A stretch of DNA of 19,688 nt from Betaproteobacteria bacterium (lineage in GTDB: Bacteria > Pseudomonadota > Gammaproteobacteria > Burkholderiales > Burkholderiaceae_C), in the NCBI GenBank assembly GCA_009922295.1, contig RFWA01000011.1:1-19688 (forward strand), given 5' to 3'. Under the pieces are notes generated by a model that saw nothing but the letters and a program-made list of their open reading frames with translations, was not told where the DNA came from and did not search any database. This document shows, piece by piece, positions 6,469 to 13,735 of this stretch. Made by a program: the position numbers and the translations under genes. Every line of letters starts with the position of its first letter. Positions within the stretch are counted from its first letter, which is position 1.

Positions 6469-7995
6469 ATGTCCTTCACGCTCGCAGACATCATCCGCCG
6501 GCATGCGGCGGACACCCCGAACGCGCCGGCCCTGACGTTCGAGGGGGTGACCTGGTCGTTTGAACAACTTCACGCATTGAGTTCACAGTCGGCCAACGCC
6601 TTGCATGTGGAAGGTGTTCGCGCTGGTGACCGGGTGGCGCTGCTGACCAGAAACCGGGCTGAATTCTATGAACTGATCTTTGCCTGCAGCAAGATCGGCG
6701 CGATCCTGGTGGGCCTCAACTGGCGCCTCGCACCGCCTGAGATTGCTGCCATCATGGCCGATGCAAGGCCAACGGTCCTGATCGTCGGCTCAACGGAGCA
6801 ATCGATGCTGAACGAGGCGTCGCGCCAGTTGCCAGGACTGCGCCGCATCATCGGCTTGGGCGAGGAGTACGACGCATGGCGGGCTGCCGGGCCCGCCTCC
6901 GACCCAGGTCATGCCGGGCAGCCCGATGATGTCACGCTGCTGCTCTACACATCCGGTACCACGGGTCTGCCCAAGGGGGTGATGCTCACCAACAGCGGCA
7001 TGTCCTTCACGTTGCGCCTGGGTGCTGAATCCTGGGGTATGGGGCGAGACAGTGTCAACCTCGTGGCGATGCCCATGTTCCACATCGGCGGAAGTGGCTA
7101 CGGCATGAGCACCATGGCAGTGGGTGGTCATACCGTTCTGATGCGCGAGGTCAACACCGCGCAGGCGATTGCCAATATTGAACGCTACCGCGTTACGCAC
7201 ACTTTTTTCGTTCCGGCGGTGGTGCAGGCGCTGCTGGAGACGCCTGGGGTAGAACAGGCTGATCTGTCGAGCATGCAGTTGCTGATGTACGGGGCGTCAC
7301 CCATTGGCGATGTGTTGTTGAATCGAGCGTTGAAGGTGTTGCGATGCCGCTTCATGCAGGCCTATGGCATGACCGAGACCTCTGGCACGATCGTAGTGCT
7401 GGTGCCAGAGGACCACGATCCGGGTGGCGAGCGCGCCGGCTTGCTGCGCTCTTGCGGCCGGGCCATGCCTTGGGTTGAGCTGCGCATCATTGACCCGACC
7501 ACGCTCGGCGATGCCCCCACTGGTTCGGTGGGCGAGATCTGGGTGCGCTCAGGCATGGTGATGCGGGGTTACTGGAACAAGCCCGATGCCACGGCCCAGA
7601 CCATCCTGCCCGGCGGGTGGCTGCGCACGGGCGATGCGGCCTACCAGGATGCCGAAGGTTACGTCTATCTGTTTGACCGGTTCAAGGACATGATCATTTC
7701 TGGCGGAGAGAACATTTACCCGGCCGAAGTGGAAAACGCGCTTAGCGGTCACCCAGCCATCCAGGAGGTGGCCGTGATTGGTGTACCGCATGCCCGCTGG
7801 GGCGAAACACCCAAGGCCGTGGTGGTGCTCCGGCCCGGGCACGAGGTGCAAGCACAGGCGCTGATCGACTATGTGCGTGAGCGACTGGCTCACTACAAAT
7901 GCCCGACCGTTCTGGTGTTTGCCGATAGCCTGCCGCGTAACGCCTCGGGTAAATTGCTCAAACGCGAACTCCGTATCAGCCATGGCCAAGCTTGA
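6469..7995 (+). CDS. Acyl-CoA synthetase (AMP-forming CoA ligase)
   Basis: This is a full-length ANL ligase of 508 residues. The phosphate-binding loop YTSGTTGLPKG is at residues 160-170. YGMTET, the hinge-region GWLRTGDAAY, DRFKDMIISGGENIYP and the C-terminal PRNASGKLLKREL follow, with the catalytic lysine expected at Lys495. It activates a carboxylic acid with ATP and CoA. It starts nine bases after the acyl-CoA dehydrogenase stop, with GAGAG upstream, and its end overlaps the next gene by 14 bases. Within the operon it would supply the acyl-CoA for the neighbouring dehydrogenase. The motif set fits medium- or long-chain fatty acyl ligases and also alicyclic or phenylpropanoid acid ligases, so the substrate is open. 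Confidence 0.93.
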   Translation: MSFTLADIIRRHAADTPNAPALTFEGVTWSFEQLHALSSQSANALHVEGVRAGDRVALLTRNRAEFYELIFACSKIGAILVGLNWRLAPPEIAAIMADARPTVLIVGSTEQSMLNEASRQLPGLRRIIGLGEEYDAWRAAGPASDPGHAGQPDDVTLLLYTSGTTGLPKGVMLTNSGMSFTLRLGAESWGMGRDSVNLVAMPMFHIGGSGYGMSTMAVGGHTVLMREVNTAQAIANIERYRVTHTFFVPAVVQALLETPGVEQADLSSMQLLMYGASPIGDVLLNRALKVLRCRFMQAYGMTETSGTIVVLVPEDHDPGGERAGLLRSCGRAMPWVELRIIDPTTLGDAPTGSVGEIWVRSGMVMRGYWNKPDATAQTILPGGWLRTGDAAYQDAEGYVYLFDRFKDMIISGGENIYPAEVENALSGHPAIQEVAVIGVPHARWGETPKAVVVLRPGHEVQAQALIDYVRERLAHYKCPTVLVFADSLPRNASGKLLKRELRISHGQA

Positions 7996-8803
7996 GCCCG
8001 CGAGCGTGACCGTACCGGCCTGTGATGCAGTGTCGTTGGCGCGGCGCTGGGTGGTTGATTATTTCAATCGGCACGATGCCAGCGCGGCCCGCGAGTTCGC
8101 TACGCCGACTTACGCCCTGAGTATTGGTGAATACACCTTTGCAGGGCGGGATGAGCAATGGTTGCCCGCCGTGCAAAAGCAGATGGACCAGTTTCCAGGT
8201 CTGGGCATGACGGTGCACCAGGTGCTTGCCGGAACCAACGAGGTGGCGGTCTGGTTTACCCAGCACGGGGCTGCAGTCGGTGGCCGCATCGCTTGCTGGT
8301 CCGGTGTTGCGATCTACCAGAGCAATGGTCACCAGCTCAGCGGATGTGTGGCGCAGGAAGACTACCTGACGCGACAGCGGCAGTTGAAATCCGGTGTCGG
8401 CGACGCGGTTGACGCCCCGGCGCCAGCGCCCTGGGACACGGCACCGCTGCCGCCAAACTCCCAGGCTGAGGCGGTGGTGCGCCAGTGGCTCGGACATGCA
8501 TGGCCGTGCTCAGAGTCGGCGATTCGCTGCGACGATGAACACATCACCGGCATGGCCCTGGACTTCAGCGTGCAGGATTTGGACATCACAGTGCTGTTTT
8601 CATCCGGATCCGAGGTGGCGTTTCATGTTCGCCAGACTGGGTTCTACCGTGGCGGGTTGATAGGCCTGCCGGCCTCGACTCGGTTGAACGTGTTGCATGC
8701 GAACGGCATTGTGCGGGTTGAGGGTGGACGGGTTGTTGCAGGCCGGGTCATTCGTGACCGTGCCGGCCTTAGGGCCGAGCTGTTGCAGGGTGGTGTCCAA
8801 TGA
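7982..8803 (+). CDS. Tandem NTF2/SnoaL-like domain protein of unknown function
   Basis: From ATG 7982 the product is 273 residues. An earlier in-frame ATG at 7871 lies far inside the ligase gene and is unlikely. Two alpha+beta segments with an NTF2/SnoaL-like look are visible, residues about 15-135 (RRWVVDYFNRHD, then FAGRDEQWLPAVQKQ and WFTQHG) and about 159-268 (QAEAVVRQWL, then MALDFSVQDLDITVLF). They are joined by an Ala/Pro-rich linker. NTF2-like folds include ketosteroid isomerase, limonene epoxide hydrolase, polyketide cyclases and non-enzymatic binders. The gene overlaps the ligase by 14 bases and the hydratase by four (ATGA), so it is tightly coupled to beta-oxidation. An isomerase, hydratase or cyclase step on a pathway intermediate is possible, but no catalytic residues could be assigned. 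The family call rests on pattern recognition alone. Confidence 0.72.
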   Translation: MAKLEPASVTVPACDAVSLARRWVVDYFNRHDASAAREFATPTYALSIGEYTFAGRDEQWLPAVQKQMDQFPGLGMTVHQVLAGTNEVAVWFTQHGAAVGGRIACWSGVAIYQSNGHQLSGCVAQEDYLTRQRQLKSGVGDAVDAPAPAPWDTAPLPPNSQAEAVVRQWLGHAWPCSESAIRCDDEHITGMALDFSVQDLDITVLFSSGSEVAFHVRQTGFYRGGLIGLPASTRLNVLHANGIVRVEGGRVVAGRVIRDRAGLRAELLQGGVQ

Positions 8804-9582
8804 CAGCGCCGGGAACCGGCGACGAAACAGTGCTGGTCCGCCGGGAAGGAGCGATCCTGATCGTCACCATTCACAGGCCGCAGGCCCGCAACGCCATTGA
8901 CCGAGCCACGTCGGAGGCCATAGCGCGCGCGATGGACGAGCTGGATGGCGACGCCAGCCTCAGTCTGGGCATCCTGACCGGTGCCGGAGCCCACTTCTGC
9001 GCGGGTATGGACCTCAAGGCCTTCCTGCGTGGTGAGCGGGTTGAGTTGGAAGGGCGCGGTTTGGCCGGCATGACCGAGACGCCGCCCGCCAAACCCGTGA
9101 TTGCGGCGGTGGAAGGTTTCGCCCTGGCCGGCGGCTGCGAGCTGGCGCTGGCATGTGACCTGGTGGTGGCTGCCGACAACGCCCGCTTCGGTATTCCAGA
9201 GGTCAAGCGCGGACTGATCGCTGGCTCCGGTGGCCTGCTGCGGCTGCCCCAGCGTATCCCGCGGCAAATTGCCCTGGAATATGCCCTGACGGGCGAGCTG
9301 ATGACCGCGACCGAGGCACGTCAATGGGGGCTGGTCAATCGCCTGACGGAACCCGGTGGCGCCCTTGATGGTGCGCTGGCCCTGGCGCGTACCATTGCGG
9401 CCAATGGTCCGCTGGCGGTACAGATGACAAAAAGGGTCATGACCGAAGCACCATCCTGGCCAATTGCTGAGATATGGGCCCGCCAGCGCGAGATGCTCGA
9501 AACCATTGTCGCGTCCAATGATGCCCGCGAAGGTGCGCAGGCCTTCAGTCAAAAGCGGTCACCCCGCTGGACCGCCAGCTAG
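8800..9582 (+). CDS. Enoyl-CoA hydratase/isomerase (crotonase family)
   Basis: This 260-residue crotonase-fold enzyme is probably an enoyl-CoA hydratase adding water to 2-enoyl-CoA. The oxyanion-hole segment is AGAHFCAGMDL (about 62-72) with GFALAGGCEL (106-115). Both catalytic glutamates of hydratases are present, Glu114 in GGCEL and Glu134 in PEVKRG, 20 residues apart as in the classic enzyme. The C-terminus AFSQKRSPRW is typical. The start codon overlaps the preceding stop as ATGA. With the upstream dehydrogenases and ligase it completes the early steps of beta-oxidation. Isomerase or ring-opening hydrolase activity also occurs in this family, but the two glutamates favour hydration. Confidence 0.92.
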   Translation: MTAPGTGDETVLVRREGAILIVTIHRPQARNAIDRATSEAIARAMDELDGDASLSLGILTGAGAHFCAGMDLKAFLRGERVELEGRGLAGMTETPPAKPVIAAVEGFALAGGCELALACDLVVAADNARFGIPEVKRGLIAGSGGLLRLPQRIPRQIALEYALTGELMTATEARQWGLVNRLTEPGGALDGALALARTIAANGPLAVQMTKRVMTEAPSWPIAEIWARQREMLETIVASNDAREGAQAFSQKRSPRWTAS

Positions 9583-9617
9583 CGCACTCTTGCGCCTCTT
9601 CTATTTTGAGTCCAAGC

Positions 9618-10385
9618 ATGAACCCAACACCCAAGACCAAAGTCAAAACCAAAACCAAAGCACCGGCCAGGCTTCCGCGCAAGCCAAAAAGTGAGGAAGT
9701 GCCCGAAAGCGGTATCGGGCAGCGCCGGTCCTTGGCCACGGTGAAGGGCTCGGAGATCTACCAGGAACGCAAGCGCGAGATCGCCCGGGTCGCAGCCGAG
9801 GTATTCAACAAACAGGGCTTCCGTGGCACCAGCCTGGGTGCGGTGGCCGATGCCTTGAATACCAATCGCGCGTCGCTCTATTACTACATCGCAAACAAAC
9901 GCGAGCTGTACGACGAGGTGGTGCGCGAAGTGTCCGAGGCCAATGTCGCAACGGCGCAGGCTGTGCATGCCTCCAAGGCATCGGCGCCGGAAAAGCTGCG
10001 GACCCTGATTGTCTCCCTGATGGAGTCCTACGCCACCCACTACCCACTGCTTTATGTCTACATCCGCGAGAACCTGTCCCATGTTGAGAGCGACCGGACC
10101 GATTGGTCCCGCTACATGCGCAGCCTGAACCGCCAATACGAGGAGGTGTTCATCGCCATCGTGCAGGAGGGCCTGGACGATGGCTCGCTGCGTTCCCTGA
10201 CGACAGCACGGGTCACCGCCTACGGGATCATCGGCATGATCGGCTGGAGCAACCGTTGGTTTGTGCCGCAGAAGTCTGAGGTCAGCGGGCGAGACATCGG
10301 TCTGGCCTTCGCCGATATGGTGCTGGGCGGACTGGTCCCTGCCAAAGCGTCTTCAGCGAAGCGGGTGCGCGCATCTGCAACATAG
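9618..10385 (+). CDS. TetR/AcrR-family transcriptional regulator 2, with Lys-rich N-terminal tail
   Basis: From ATG 9618 this is a 255-residue TetR protein; an in-frame TTG at 9606 would add four residues and is less likely. The DNA-binding domain begins near KREIARVAAEVFNKQGF, with the helix-turn-helix at about 73-91 (LGAVADALNTNRASLYYYI). A basic tail of about 25 residues (KTKVKTKTKAPARLPRKPK) is encoded by a run of short ACCAAA-like repeats. The tail resembles that of regulator 1, and both genes share CCAAGACCAAAG. The gene lies 35 bases after the hydratase with no clear ribosome binding site and is probably co-transcribed. The operator at 10385 begins at the last base of its stop codon, so this protein is the nearest candidate to bind the shared operator and autoregulate operon 4. 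Confidence 0.92.
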   Translation: MNPTPKTKVKTKTKAPARLPRKPKSEEVPESGIGQRRSLATVKGSEIYQERKREIARVAAEVFNKQGFRGTSLGAVADALNTNRASLYYYIANKRELYDEVVREVSEANVATAQAVHASKASAPEKLRTLIVSLMESYATHYPLLYVYIRENLSHVESDRTDWSRYMRSLNRQYEEVFIAIVQEGLDDGSLRSLTTARVTAYGIIGMIGWSNRWFVPQKSEVSGRDIGLAFADMVLGGLVPAKASSAKRVRASAT

Positions 10386-10405
10386 TCAACAGATGTGTTG
10401 ACAAC
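10385..10405 (-). promoter_or_regulatory. Operator copy B, GTTGTCAACAC-N4-GTTGAC in reverse orientation
   Basis: On the plus strand GTCAACAGATGTGTTGAC (10385-10402) is a perfect inverted repeat with 7-bp arms and a 4-bp spacer. GTTGACAAC (10397-10405) forms a second nested palindrome. Read on the minus strand, the 21 bp match copy A (4303-4323) at 17 positions. The site covers the upstream edge and most of the -35 box of the promoter below, consistent with repression. Confidence 0.8.
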
Positions 10406-10426
10406 TGAAATTCACTTCTCCATAAT
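10398..10426 (+). promoter_or_regulatory. Sigma-70-like promoter of the esterase-transporter-thiolase operon
   Basis: A perfect -35 box TTGACA (10398-10403) and a -10 box CATAAT (10421-10426) are separated by exactly 17 bp. Transcription should start near 10433, leaving a leader of about 23 bases before the ATG at 10456. No Shine-Dalgarno sequence is visible in that leader. The -35 box lies mostly inside operator copy B. Confidence 0.75.
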
Positions 10427-10455
10427 TCGCGCACAAGACACCTTGATCCCTAACT

Positions 10456-11424
10456 ATGTCCACGCTTGATCCCGCCGCCCAGAATTTGCTTGCGCTGATG
10501 CGCCAGGCCGCTCGGCCGCCGTTTGAGACTCTGAATCCGATCTCAGCCCGGCGGGCCTATGCCGCGAGCTGGGAGGTGACGCAGTCACCCGGCGGCGACG
10601 TGGCCAGCGTGCGCGATATGGCAATCGCCACATCGGCTGGCGACTTGACATTGCGTGTCTACCGCGGCCATGGCACCGACCCCCACAAGCATTTGCCCTG
10701 CATGGTGTTTCTCCATGGTGGTGGCTGGGTCATCGGCAATCTCGACAGCCATGATCGCCTGTGCCGCCGACTGGCCACGGTCGCCGGTATCTGCGTGGTG
10801 GCGGTGGACTATAGGTTGGCGCCAGAGTACCCTTTTCCTGCCGCACTCGATGATGCTGCGATCGCGCTCCAATGGGTGGCCGACCACGCCGAGTTGCTGC
10901 AGATACAGCCGGCTGCCATCGGTGTGGGTGGTGATAGTGCAGGGGGCAACCTGGCCGCAGTACTGGCGCTCATGAGCCGTGACGGCGCAGCCCCTCCGCT
11001 TGCCTACCAGGCCTTGCTGTACCCGGTGGTGGACCTGACCGCGTCGACTGAGTCCTACCGTCGCATCACGACCGACTTGCCGCTGACGGCGGCCACCATG
11101 CACTACTTCATCGCCCACTACACCCCCGATTCGAAAGACCGTCTTGACTGGCGGGCCTCGCCCCTGCGTGCAGCCAGTCTGGCTGGTACCGCACCGGCGT
11201 TGGTGCTGACAGTTGCCCATGACCCGCTGTGCGATGAGGGCCGGGACTACGCCCATAGGCTGGACCAGGCCGGTGTGCGCGTGACCGCCGTGCACCACAA
11301 CGACCAGATGCATGGCGTGCTCAGCCAGGGCCGCCTGGTGCCTGCGGGCCAGGTGATTGGCGACCAGGTCTGGACCGCCATCGGCCACGCCCTCCATACC
11401 GCCGCAGCGGAGGCCTTGCGATGA
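10456..11424 (+). CDS. Alpha/beta hydrolase, HSL-family esterase
   Basis: This 322-residue alpha/beta hydrolase belongs to the hormone-sensitive lipase (bacterial family IV) esterases. The oxyanion-hole motif HGGGW is at residues 87-91 and the nucleophile motif GDSAGG has Ser161. Asp256 (HDPLCDEG) and His286 (QMHGVLS) complete a likely catalytic triad. YRLAPEYPFPAALDD is the usual family block. No signal peptide is seen, so it is probably cytoplasmic. It would hydrolyse a short or medium ester or a lactone, which fits the product of the BVMO at 1033 although that gene is in another operon. It is first behind the promoter carrying operator B. A 121-base gap with no clear internal promoter separates it from the binding-protein gene. 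The start lacks a good ribosome binding site. Confidence 0.93.
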   Translation: MSTLDPAAQNLLALMRQAARPPFETLNPISARRAYAASWEVTQSPGGDVASVRDMAIATSAGDLTLRVYRGHGTDPHKHLPCMVFLHGGGWVIGNLDSHDRLCRRLATVAGICVVAVDYRLAPEYPFPAALDDAAIALQWVADHAELLQIQPAAIGVGGDSAGGNLAAVLALMSRDGAAPPLAYQALLYPVVDLTASTESYRRITTDLPLTAATMHYFIAHYTPDSKDRLDWRASPLRAASLAGTAPALVLTVAHDPLCDEGRDYAHRLDQAGVRVTAVHHNDQMHGVLSQGRLVPAGQVIGDQVWTAIGHALHTAAAEALR

Positions 11425-11545
11425 GCATTTTGATATCCGCTGACTGTTCCCTATGCGGCAAGTTCAGGCCCTGATTTTTGAGGTGAGTAAGCAGCTTTTT
11501 AACCAGTCCCGCCGCACAACGGCAGACGCAAACCAAGGAGACGTC

Positions 11546-12817
11546 ATGACGACCTACGCCATTTCCCAACAACCCAGCCCGATCACGCGGCTCACAATGC
11601 GCCAGCGTGCTCCGGTCCTGGCCGCCAAGCTGGTCATGGCTGCCGCCGCCGGCCTGTTGGCGCTGGGCAGCCACGCCCAGGAATCGCCACAAGACGGCGT
11701 TTACAAGGACCGCATCGATTGGGGCCTGTTGATGGACTTGAGCGGCCCGACATCAGCCTCGCAAGGCGTCTGGGTCAACGGCTTTCAGGACTACATGCGC
11801 AAAATCAACGAGGCTGGCGGCATCAACGGCCGCAAGATCAATGTGCTGGCTGAAGACAACCGCTTCAATGCTGCCACTGACAAGATCGCCTTTGAGAAAT
11901 TAGTGGGTCAGACGCCTGTCATTGCCATTTCCGGCATGGGGTCTTCGGGCTCTCAGGTTGGTTTGGCGCCAACCATCAAGGCTGGCAAGGTGCCAATTGT
12001 CGGCACTTACACCGCGACCAAGGCTTTGTCAGAGCCGGTCACGCCGATGGTCTACAACGGCTTTTGCGGCTACCAGCAGATGGCGCAAGCCGGCGTGGGG
12101 TATTACGTTGACAACCTCAAACTCAAGGCCCCCAAGGTTGTGACCGTGGCCATCGAAAGTGCCGGTGGCAAGGAATACCATGACTATGTGGCCGAAGCCG
12201 TGGCCAAGCTCGGTGGCACCGCCACCCACATCACCATGAAGGTGACCGCAGTCGACGTGACGCCACAGGTGCTGGAGATCATGGCGCAAAAGCCCGATTT
12301 CATCACCATCTATGGCGTGTCCAACACTGCCATCCTGACCATGAAGGCACTACAGCAGTATGGTTTGAAGACGCCGGCCTTTGGTATCACCTACCTGGGT
12401 GCGCCTGCGATCTTCTCGGCGATGGGGGAGCAAGCAGGTGCCAACTACAACTTCATCAGCTGCTTCACGCCAGGAGGTTCGGACCAGTCTGCCGGTAACA
12501 GGGAGCTATCCGCCTACGCTGACAAGATCGGTCGGAGCGCCATGAAGGAGGACATTAACTACGTGTCGGGCTGGATCACTGGCCAGATGGCCGCTGAGGC
12601 GCTGGTCAAGCTGGGCAATGCCCCAACCCGCGCCAAGCTGGTGGACCTGTTGTCCAAGGGCTTCACGGTGGACAGCAAGGGCCTTGCCGCGCCGATCGTC
12701 TACACCCCAACCAACAACACGGGTCCGGTCGTGTTCAAGTTGTTCGGCTACGACTATGCAGCCAAGAAGTTCAAGGCCTACGGTGACTTCGCGGACTACG
12801 CGAAATACACCCGTTAA
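11546..12817 (+). CDS. LIV-type ABC transporter substrate-binding protein
   Basis: The start is ATG 11546, with AAGGAG five bases upstream; an in-frame ATG at 11453 lacks such a site and adds 31 residues. The 423-residue product has a long basic N-region, a hydrophobic segment (LVMAAAAGLLALG, about 29-41) and a likely signal-peptidase I site after SHA at residue 44. The mature part is a type I periplasmic binding protein of the branched-chain amino acid (LivK) family, with GLLMDLSGPTSA, then INEAGGINGRKI near the N-terminus. It captures the substrate in the periplasm for the permeases encoded next. In catabolic clusters such proteins often bind aromatic or other organic acids rather than leucine, so the ligand is left open here. 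Confidence 0.93.
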   Translation: MTTYAISQQPSPITRLTMRQRAPVLAAKLVMAAAAGLLALGSHAQESPQDGVYKDRIDWGLLMDLSGPTSASQGVWVNGFQDYMRKINEAGGINGRKINVLAEDNRFNAATDKIAFEKLVGQTPVIAISGMGSSGSQVGLAPTIKAGKVPIVGTYTATKALSEPVTPMVYNGFCGYQQMAQAGVGYYVDNLKLKAPKVVTVAIESAGGKEYHDYVAEAVAKLGGTATHITMKVTAVDVTPQVLEIMAQKPDFITIYGVSNTAILTMKALQQYGLKTPAFGITYLGAPAIFSAMGEQAGANYNFISCFTPGGSDQSAGNRELSAYADKIGRSAMKEDINYVSGWITGQMAAEALVKLGNAPTRAKLVDLLSKGFTVDSKGLAAPIVYTPTNNTGPVVFKLFGYDYAAKKFKAYGDFADYAKYTR

Positions 12818-12847
12818 TGACTGACAGCGCAAGGCAGGAGACGCATC

Positions 12848-13714
12848 ATGCTCGGACAAGTACTGTTTAGTGGTCTGGCCCTCGGCAGCATCTACGGGTT
12901 GGTGGCGCTCGGCTTTGCGGTCATCTTCAAGGCAACGGAAGTTTTCAACTTTGCCCAGGGGATGTTTGTGGTGTGTGGCGCCTACTTCGCCGTCACCGCC
13001 ATCTCCCTGTTGGGGCTGCCGTTTCCACTGGCTATTCTGTTCATCGTCGGCGCCGCCGCCTTGATGGGTGTGCTGATTCATGTATTTTTGATTCAGCCCC
13101 TGTCTGGGCGGCCCATGCTGTCGGTGATCATGTTGACAATTGCCCTGTCGATTGCTATTCGCGCCCTGATCGAGATCGTGTTCGGTCCGCAGGGCCGCAC
13201 GCTGACCACGCCTATGCCCACTGGCATCATCATGCTGGGGCAACTGCGCATTTCCCAACTGCACCTGACGGCCGCGCTTGTTAGCTGGGCCTGCATGGCA
13301 GGCTTCGGGGCCTTCTTCCGCTACACCTCGGTCGGCCTTTTGATGCGGGCTACCGCTGATGGCCATGAGGCGGCGCTGGTGTCTGGCATCAACGTCAATG
13401 TCATGAATCGGCTGGCCTGGGCGATCGGCTGTGCGCTGGCAGCAGTGGGTGGCCTGTTTCTGGGGCAACTGCAAATTGCGTCGACCGAGCTTGAAAGTAT
13501 CGGCCTGCTGGCGCTGCCGGCGGTGGTGATCGGCGGCATGCAAAGCATTCCGGGCGCCATTGTGGGTGGACTGCTGGTAGGGATCATCGAGCAACTGGCG
13601 GCGTCCTACATCTCGCCCAAGGCCAGCGATATCGTCATCTACACCTTGCTGTTGTTGATCCTGATGGTTCGGCCCTGGGGTCTATTTGGTCAGCGCGAAC
13701 TCGGTCGCGTCTGA
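12848..13714 (+). CDS. LIV-type ABC transporter permease (LivH-like)
   Basis: This 288-residue, very hydrophobic protein is a LivH-type inner-membrane permease. It opens with GLALGSIYGLVALGFAVIF, followed by FNFAQGMF. The cytoplasmic coupling loop is GLLMRATADGHEAALVSGI, then a run of membrane segments to VRPWGLFGQ. AGGAG seven bases before the ATG supports the start. It follows the binding-protein gene by 30 bases and pairs with the LivM-like permease to form the channel. Confidence 0.94.
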   Translation: MLGQVLFSGLALGSIYGLVALGFAVIFKATEVFNFAQGMFVVCGAYFAVTAISLLGLPFPLAILFIVGAAALMGVLIHVFLIQPLSGRPMLSVIMLTIALSIAIRALIEIVFGPQGRTLTTPMPTGIIMLGQLRISQLHLTAALVSWACMAGFGAFFRYTSVGLLMRATADGHEAALVSGINVNVMNRLAWAIGCALAAVGGLFLGQLQIASTELESIGLLALPAVVIGGMQSIPGAIVGGLLVGIIEQLAASYISPKASDIVIYTLLLLILMVRPWGLFGQRELGRV

Positions 13715-13735
13715 CACCACGGAGACTAATTTGTC

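Noticed and set aside
11430..11457. Internal promoter TTGATA-16 bp-TATGCG before the binding-protein gene
   Set aside because: The -10 box matches only three of six consensus bases. Read-through from the promoter at 10398 is simpler.
12506..13594. Minus-strand open frame of 362 codons opposite the binding protein and LivH-like permease
   Set aside because: It lies antisense to two well-supported genes, has His/Gln-rich low-complexity translation and no recognisable domain.
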